Origin: CAYRIF01 sp964424205
Lineage (GTDB): Bacteria > Bacteroidota > Bacteroidia > Cytophagales > Cyclobacteriaceae
Assembly (NCBI GenBank): GCA_964424205.1
Contig: CAYRIF010000050.1
Coordinates: forward strand, 1-17,273
DNA length: 17,273 nucleotides
Direction: 5' to 3'
The position numbers were made by a program, and so were the translations under genes. The notes below the pieces were generated by a model. It was not told the DNA's origin, did no database searches, and saw nothing but the letters and a program-made list of their open reading frames with translations. The first letter of the stretch is position 1, and every line of letters starts with the position of its first letter. Of the stretch, positions 13,612 through 17,273 are shown one piece after another.

Positions 13612-14394
13612 ATGTATAAAATACTTAAATATTCATTTTTTGATTTGATACGGAGTAAATGGAACTACGTTTATTTTCTATTTTACTTTCTTATCACTAT
13701 TTCGCTTTTATACTTGAGTGGCGATGTATCCAAAGTAGTGATTAGTTTGATGAATATCATCCTCACCTTGGCACCACTTATCGCTACCATCTTTGGCGTG
13801 ATGTACTATTATAATTCCAGAGAATTTGTAGAATTACTATTGGCACAGCCTATCAAACGAAAGCATATTTTCATTGGGCAATATCTAGGACTTGCCATAT
13901 CACTAACATTAAGCTATTTGATCGGCGTTGGAATTCCTTTTGCGATATATGGAATTTTTGCTTCTGCCGCTATCTGGAATTTCTCAATTCTATTAATCGT
14001 TGGCGCATTTCTGACTTTTATTTTTACTGGTATTGCCTTTTTAGTGGCCTTGCACAATGAGAATAAACTAAGGGGTTTTGGACTGGCTATTATGGTTTGG
14101 TTATTTCTAGCAGTCATATACGATGGCTTATTTTTGCTTTCCCTCATGGCATTAAATGAATACCCATTAGAAAAATTTTCATTAGTTGCTTCCATCATTA
14201 ATCCAATTGACTTGTCACGAATACTGATATTGCTCAAGTTAGACATCTCTGCACTTATGGGTTATACTGGCGCAGTATTTAGAAAATTCTTTGGACAAAA
14301 TACTGGTATGATGATCTCTATGCTTGTATTAATTGTATGGACGATATTGCCAGTCTATTTTATCAATAGAAAAGTGAAAAAAAAGGATTTTTAA
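13612..14394 (+). CDS. nosY: NosY, ABC-2 type membrane permease
   Basis: 260 residues with six predicted TM helices (about 19-36, 46-65, 91-112, 124-147, 156-180 and 232-252) and a basic C-terminal tail (NRKVKKKDF). The stretch YYYNSREFVELLLAQPIKRKHIFIGQY after TM2 is the cytoplasmic coupling region typical of NosY/ABC-2 permeases. It forms the membrane part of the NosFY transporter on which NosD sits. The start at 13612 is immediately preceded by an out-of-frame ATG-TAA (13607-13612), so the real ATG overlaps the last base of that TAA. The next gene starts 28 bp after the stop. Confidence 0.92.
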   Translation: MYKILKYSFFDLIRSKWNYVYFLFYFLITISLLYLSGDVSKVVISLMNIILTLAPLIATIFGVMYYYNSREFVELLLAQPIKRKHIFIGQYLGLAISLTLSYLIGVGIPFAIYGIFASAAIWNFSILLIVGAFLTFIFTGIAFLVALHNENKLRGFGLAIMVWLFLAVIYDGLFLLSLMALNEYPLEKFSLVASIINPIDLSRILILLKLDISALMGYTGAVFRKFFGQNTGMMISMLVLIVWTILPVYFINRKVKKKDF

Positions 14395-14422
14395 TTCTAA
14401 AATTGATGTAATTTACAGGTCA

Positions 14423-14794
14423 GTGAAAAGAATAGTAGCCATATCGTTTGTATTATTCTATATGACAGCAATGCTACGCCCTATGCTACCATACATAGAG
14501 TATAGCCTTAATAAAGAATATATAAAAACCGTGCTGTGTATAAATAAAGATGAGCCAATGAGTATGTGTGAGGGTTCGTGTTATTTAAAGAAAAGAATTC
14601 AGGAAGAAAGCAAAAAAAACAAAGACAGTGCCGCCAAGCAATTAAATACGCAAAAACATCCGATTGATTTTATGCGATTCTTCTCGTATAAGCTTTCCGT
14701 TATCCCTACAAACAATAAAGCAACAACATCAGCGTATCTAAACAATTATGATTTCCTTTTCATAAGAAATGTACTGCAACCACCCAAAATTTAA
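14423..14794 (+). CDS. Small membrane-associated protein with three conserved-type cysteines, last gene of the nos operon
   Basis: 123 residues from a GTG start, the only plausible start in this frame; no in-frame ATG lies between the nosY stop and 14423. The N-terminus is a hydrophobic signal or anchor (about 4-24). It is followed by LNKEYIKTVLCINKDEPMSMCEGSCYLKKRIQEE, with C39, C49 and C53. The pattern 'LC-NK--P---C-G-CYL-K' marks a small family I recall in Bacteroidota, often near metal-related or TonB-receptor genes, with no assigned function. The rest is Lys-rich and polar. The three cysteines facing the periplasm, together with the position 28 bp after nosY, suggest copper binding, but no direct evidence is visible. 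It precedes the operon's hairpin-rich 3' region. Confidence 0.7.
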   Translation: MKRIVAISFVLFYMTAMLRPMLPYIEYSLNKEYIKTVLCINKDEPMSMCEGSCYLKKRIQEESKKNKDSAAKQLNTQKHPIDFMRFFSYKLSVIPTNNKATTSAYLNNYDFLFIRNVLQPPKI

Positions 14795-15048
14795 TCAGAC
14801 ATATTTGTTTGCATAGTGCAAAATAAATAGGTTGATTAGGTTAATACTGTCCTAAAGGAAGGATATTCCCTTATTTTATTCACAATCGATAGCCTTACGT
14901 TTTTCCTTTGAAAACTTCATGTGCTATCACCACTATTCTAAAGACTAGGAATAGCACATTTAATGGACAACCAATCTATTGCTATTCAAACAATATGTCA
15001 TGATTCAAAGATAATATACTACCAAGTATATTGATTTAGTGTTAGTAG
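14795..15048 (+). other. Hairpin-rich 3' UTR of the nos operon
   Basis: No reading frame worth calling is present. Three perfect inverted repeats occur before the terminator: 14808-14822 (TTTGCA/TGCAAA, 3-base loop), 14919-14959 (ATGTGCTAT/ATAGCACAT, 23-base loop) and 15013-15032 (AATATACT/AGTATATT, 4-base loop). Within the second, CTATTC (14933-14938) can instead pair with GAATAG (14949-14954), giving an alternative fold. This could be a structured 3' UTR or the precursor of a 3'-derived small RNA. Confidence 0.4.
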
Positions 15049-15089
15049 AGAGCCTGTTGGATTAAGCCCCCTTCAGGCTCTTTTTTTTT
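15049..15089 (+). terminator. Intrinsic terminator of the nos operon
   Basis: AGAGCCTG (15049-15056) and CAGGCTCT (15074-15081) form a perfect 8-bp GC-rich stem with a 17-base loop, followed by a run of nine T (15081-15089). This is a strong Rho-independent terminator for plus-strand transcripts. The opposite strand has no T-run, so it is one-directional. Its last bases overlap the stop codon of the convergent transporter gene. Confidence 0.85.
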
Positions 15090-16344
15090 AAAAGTCACCT
15101 GCCCATAATACGTAGAAATATATTAGTGTAAACACTGTCAGAAAAACGAGTCCCGCAATGGCAAGCGTTTTAAGCCATGGTTTTGGTTTATAGGATTCAG
15201 GGAAATCCTTATTAAAAATCATCATATAATTCAGATACCCTGCCAATGGCGCAATCGTAAAAGACATCGCCGTGGCAAAGTCAACCAAGCTTTTAAGATT
15301 ATTAAGAAATTGCGAAATGATAAGGAAAGTTCCGATAGACATTACAATGGTAGTCAAAATGTACACATTGCGAGAGTCATCATTTTTCTTCCACAGTAGC
15401 TTTATAGAACGCGAGGCAGCCCTACTATATCCATCAATCACCGTTACCGTAGTACTAAACATGGTGGAGAATGCAGCCAACAAAATAACATAATAACTCC
15501 ACGCACCAATGGCGGAGGTAAACATCGTTATTAATTGATGAGCAAAGGCTGGCGCACTATTTGGAAGTGCCACTCCTGTGCCGTAAAGAATCATAGCCCC
15601 CAATGTGAGAAATAATATGGCAAGTATGGCGGATATCCAGTAACCAAAATTAAAGTCAAACAATGTTTCTTTGAGTGTCGGACGATAGCCAGTTTGTTTG
15701 ATTCTTGCTTCAGCCCAAAGGCTTGTCCAAGTGGATACATCTACCGCTGTTGGCATCCATCCCATGAGGGCTATGAGAAATAATATCCCACCACTACTAA
15801 ATATTTTTGGAGGCACAAAACTTTCAACGTGTGGTGCCCTGCCATTAATCAAACTACTGACCACCGCCGCAACTACTGATATCACCAATATGACGCCCAC
15901 TATTTTCAGCGTGCTGTCCAATATTTTAAACTTACCGACCACCAATATTAGCGAGCATATCACCAAGAGTATGATTACCCAGTTAGAAATGCTTAGATTA
16001 ATATCAAATAGATTACTAAATAGACCCGCAGTAACGAAAGTCACGGCAGCCGATACAATAAACATGGAACACACCGTAATCAGTAAATACAACATCAATA
16101 TCCACTTGCTCTTTTTATAGTACCCGTCAATAATACTCACTCCTGTGGCGCTTGTATACCTAGAGGCAAATTCAAAAAAAGGATACTTAAAAACATTAGC
16201 CAAAATTACGGCACCAATGAGCATAAAACCATATTGCGCTCCCGCCCTTGTGGACTGCACTAGGTGAGACACACCTACACAAGTACTAGCAAATAAAATA
16301 CCTGGTCCGAGGGTTTTGATTAGTTGTTGATATTGTTGTTTCAT
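15088..16344 (-). CDS. NRAMP-fold transporter, non-canonical (DPGN motif absent)
   Basis: 418 residues with about 11 hydrophobic segments and the NRAMP start GPG (13-15). In canonical NRAMP metal transporters TM1 carries DPGN 11 residues after this Gly. Here residues 24-27 are GVSH, followed by LVQSTRAGAQYGF, which keeps the rest of the TM1 pattern (RAG-Q-G). In TM6 the Met-Pro is kept (M197-P198 in GWMPTAVD) but the following His is Thr, with D202 nearby. The fold assignment is good; transport of Mn2+ or Fe2+ is not, since the Asp and Asn metal ligands are missing. Similar divergent relatives occur in Bacteroidota. It is convergent with the nos operon and divergent from the dioxygenase-like gene at 16477. 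I therefore do not use mntH. Confidence 0.8.
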   Translation of the reverse strand: MKQQYQQLIKTLGPGILFASTCVGVSHLVQSTRAGAQYGFMLIGAVILANVFKYPFFEFASRYTSATGVSIIDGYYKKSKWILMLYLLITVCSMFIVSAAVTFVTAGLFSNLFDINLSISNWVIILLVICSLILVVGKFKILDSTLKIVGVILVISVVAAVVSSLINGRAPHVESFVPPKIFSSGGILFLIALMGWMPTAVDVSTWTSLWAEARIKQTGYRPTLKETLFDFNFGYWISAILAILFLTLGAMILYGTGVALPNSAPAFAHQLITMFTSAIGAWSYYVILLAAFSTMFSTTVTVIDGYSRAASRSIKLLWKKNDDSRNVYILTTIVMSIGTFLIISQFLNNLKSLVDFATAMSFTIAPLAGYLNYMMIFNKDFPESYKPKPWLKTLAIAGLVFLTVFTLIYFYVLWAGDF

Positions 16345-16384
16345 TTCATCTCAAATTTTACAGACTTCCAATTACAATAATTAT

Positions 16385-16414
16385 TTTGTCATTTAAAAAA
16401 AAACGCTAACTTTA
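16385..16414 (+). promoter_or_regulatory. Candidate Bacteroidota promoter for the dioxygenase-like gene
   Basis: TTTG at 16385-16388 and TAACTTTA at 16407-16414 match the -33 TTTG and -7 TAnnTTTG elements with one mismatch in the last base and an 18-bp spacer. The -7 box is 62 bp upstream of the ATG at 16477. Confidence 0.4.
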
Positions 16415-16476
16415 TTCCAAAAAAAATGATGTTAAAAAGAACATCCACTATACGCTTCTCATAAATTCTATAAAAA

Positions 16477-17273
16477 ATGAACGCTCAATTACAAAAAGCA
16501 TCCTCTAAAGCCCGCCAAGTAACCCAAGAAGAGGTTAACGAATACCAAAAGAATGGGGTAGTGAAATTATCAGGAGCTTTTGAAATGGATTGGATAAACC
16601 AATTAAGAGAAGCTACAGAAGTTGCTTTAAATAATCCTGGACCCTATGCTGAAGAATACGCAAAAGGGGGAGGTCGATTTTTTGGTGATTTAGATGTGGC
16701 AAAGCGTTTTTCAGCATTTAATGATTTTATTTATAACTCAGGAGCGGCAGACATAATGGGGAGCATCTTAAAGTCACAAAAAATAAATTTTTTCTATGAC
16801 CAATTGCTCGTCAAAGAACCAGGCACAGGAGCACCAACTCCATGGCATCAAGACATGCCCTATTGGGCAATTTCAGGCAAACAAATTGCTTCGATTTGGT
16901 TACCAATGGATATCGTAGACAAAGAGGTAAGTTTGAAGTATGTGGCAGGCAGTCATTTATGGGAAGCCTATAACCCACATAATTTTATTGACGACTCTGC
17001 TTATGAAGGAACAGGCTTGCCAGAATTACCAGACATTGACGCAGCACCCGATAAGTATGAATTACTAGGATGGGATATGACACCAGGTGATTGTTTAGTC
17101 TTCCAAGGAATGATTGTTCATGGTGCCAAAGGTAACACCTCCAATAACCGAAGACGGGCTTGGGCAACGCGATGGACTGGTGATGATGTCAGGTACAACA
17201 AGCGCAAGGGAAAAGTTGCTATTCCACAAGAAGATCCTGGGCTGGCACACGGAGATGTGCTTGATAGTGATGC
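16477..17273 (+). CDS. Phytanoyl-CoA dioxygenase (PhyH)-family protein, 3' truncated
   Basis: An open frame runs from ATG 16477 to the window edge (265 full codons, no stop). It has the Fe(II)/2-oxoglutarate oxygenase facial triad: H124-Q-D126 in PWHQDMPYW and the distal H215 in IVHGAKGN. The RRRAWATRW block (225 onward) supplies the Arg that binds 2-oxoglutarate. A double-stranded beta-helix core surrounds these (IASIWLPMDIVDKE, then LKYVAGSHLWE). PhyH-family enzymes hydroxylate small organic substrates; the substrate here cannot be told. There is no signal peptide, so it is cytoplasmic. It is transcribed divergently from the NRAMP-fold gene and has a candidate promoter at 16385-16414. Confidence 0.88.
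   Translation, partial: MNAQLQKASSKARQVTQEEVNEYQKNGVVKLSGAFEMDWINQLREATEVALNNPGPYAEEYAKGGGRFFGDLDVAKRFSAFNDFIYNSGAADIMGSILKSQKINFFYDQLLVKEPGTGAPTPWHQDMPYWAISGKQIASIWLPMDIVDKEVSLKYVAGSHLWEAYNPHNFIDDSAYEGTGLPELPDIDAAPDKYELLGWDMTPGDCLVFQGMIVHGAKGNTSNNRRRAWATRWTGDDVRYNKRKGKVAIPQEDPGLAHGDVLDSD

Noticed and set aside
13914..14246. 110-codon minus-strand open frame opposite nosY
   Set aside because: Antisense shadow of TM-coding sequence, with no domain and no promoter.
15698..16120. 140-codon plus-strand open frame opposite the NRAMP-fold gene
   Set aside because: It is antisense to a well-formed multi-TM protein; its Thr/Ile/Asn-rich composition is the mirror of hydrophobic codons. No independent support.
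16345..16476. Manganese (yybP-ykoY-like) or other riboswitch before the NRAMP-fold gene
   Set aside because: The divergent gap is only 132 bp and AT-rich, and I see no paired helices of that class. The transporter also lacks canonical metal ligands.
1..17273. Search for CRISPR arrays, tRNA or rRNA genes, insertion sequences and phage attachment sites
   Set aside because: No regularly spaced repeats, cloverleaf sequences, transposase-like frames or terminal inverted repeats were found by eye.

Overview
The window looks like chromosomal DNA from a member of the Bacteroidota. It is AT-rich, start codons are preceded by A/T-rich stretches rather than Shine-Dalgarno sequences, and several intergenic regions carry a Bacteroidota-type -7 box (TAnnTTTG). 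The protein families also fit: SprB-like repeats, DUF2911, relaxed lipoboxes, TonB with a gene-specific N-terminus, and a clade II lipoprotein N2O reductase. No tRNA, rRNA, CRISPR array, transposase or phage gene was seen.

Layout. 1-2043 (+): the C-terminus of an SGNH-type hydrolase, then an AhpD-like peroxidase and the radical-SAM enzyme ArsS, a known arsenosugar-associated pair. 2074-4240 (-): a lipoprotein with SprB-like repeats and a C-terminal haem-c motif, a 56-residue single-pass membrane protein, and a DUF2911 exported protein. 4358-4951 (+): an unrecognised lipoprotein. 5131-6518 (-): a TonB-family protein and an Rrf2-family regulator with three putative Fe-S cysteines. 6671-14794 (+): the main feature, a nitrous oxide reduction (nos) locus. 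15088-16344 (-): an NRAMP-fold transporter without the canonical metal-binding DPGN motif. 16477-end (+): a phytanoyl-CoA dioxygenase-like protein cut by the window edge.

The nos locus reads: membrane-anchored cytochrome c, lipoprotein cytochrome c, FAS1 lipoprotein, nosZ (clade II, Sec/lipoprotein), a 4-TM protein with a His/Met-rich periplasmic loop, nosL, nosD, nosF, nosY, and a small membrane protein with three cysteines. The likely division of work is as follows. The cytochromes feed electrons to the CuA site of NosZ, which reduces N2O to N2 in the periplasm. NosL and the NosDFY ABC system supply copper and sulfur for the CuZ centre. The 4-TM protein, the FAS1 lipoprotein and the small Cys protein are accessory proteins of unproven role. 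No nosR and no nosG/nosC/nosH is present in this cluster. A strong intrinsic terminator follows at 15049-15089.

The most interesting material beyond the genes is regulatory. The Rrf2 regulator is divergent from the nos locus. The gap between them holds a 12-bp-period direct repeat resembling NsrR half-sites. A related 16-bp dyad and a 9+9 palindrome precede the second cytochrome gene. A terminator-like hairpin lies just after nosZ, another hairpin lies between nosL and nosD, and the 3' UTR of the operon is rich in hairpins. Two perfect or near-perfect palindromes lie upstream of tonB.
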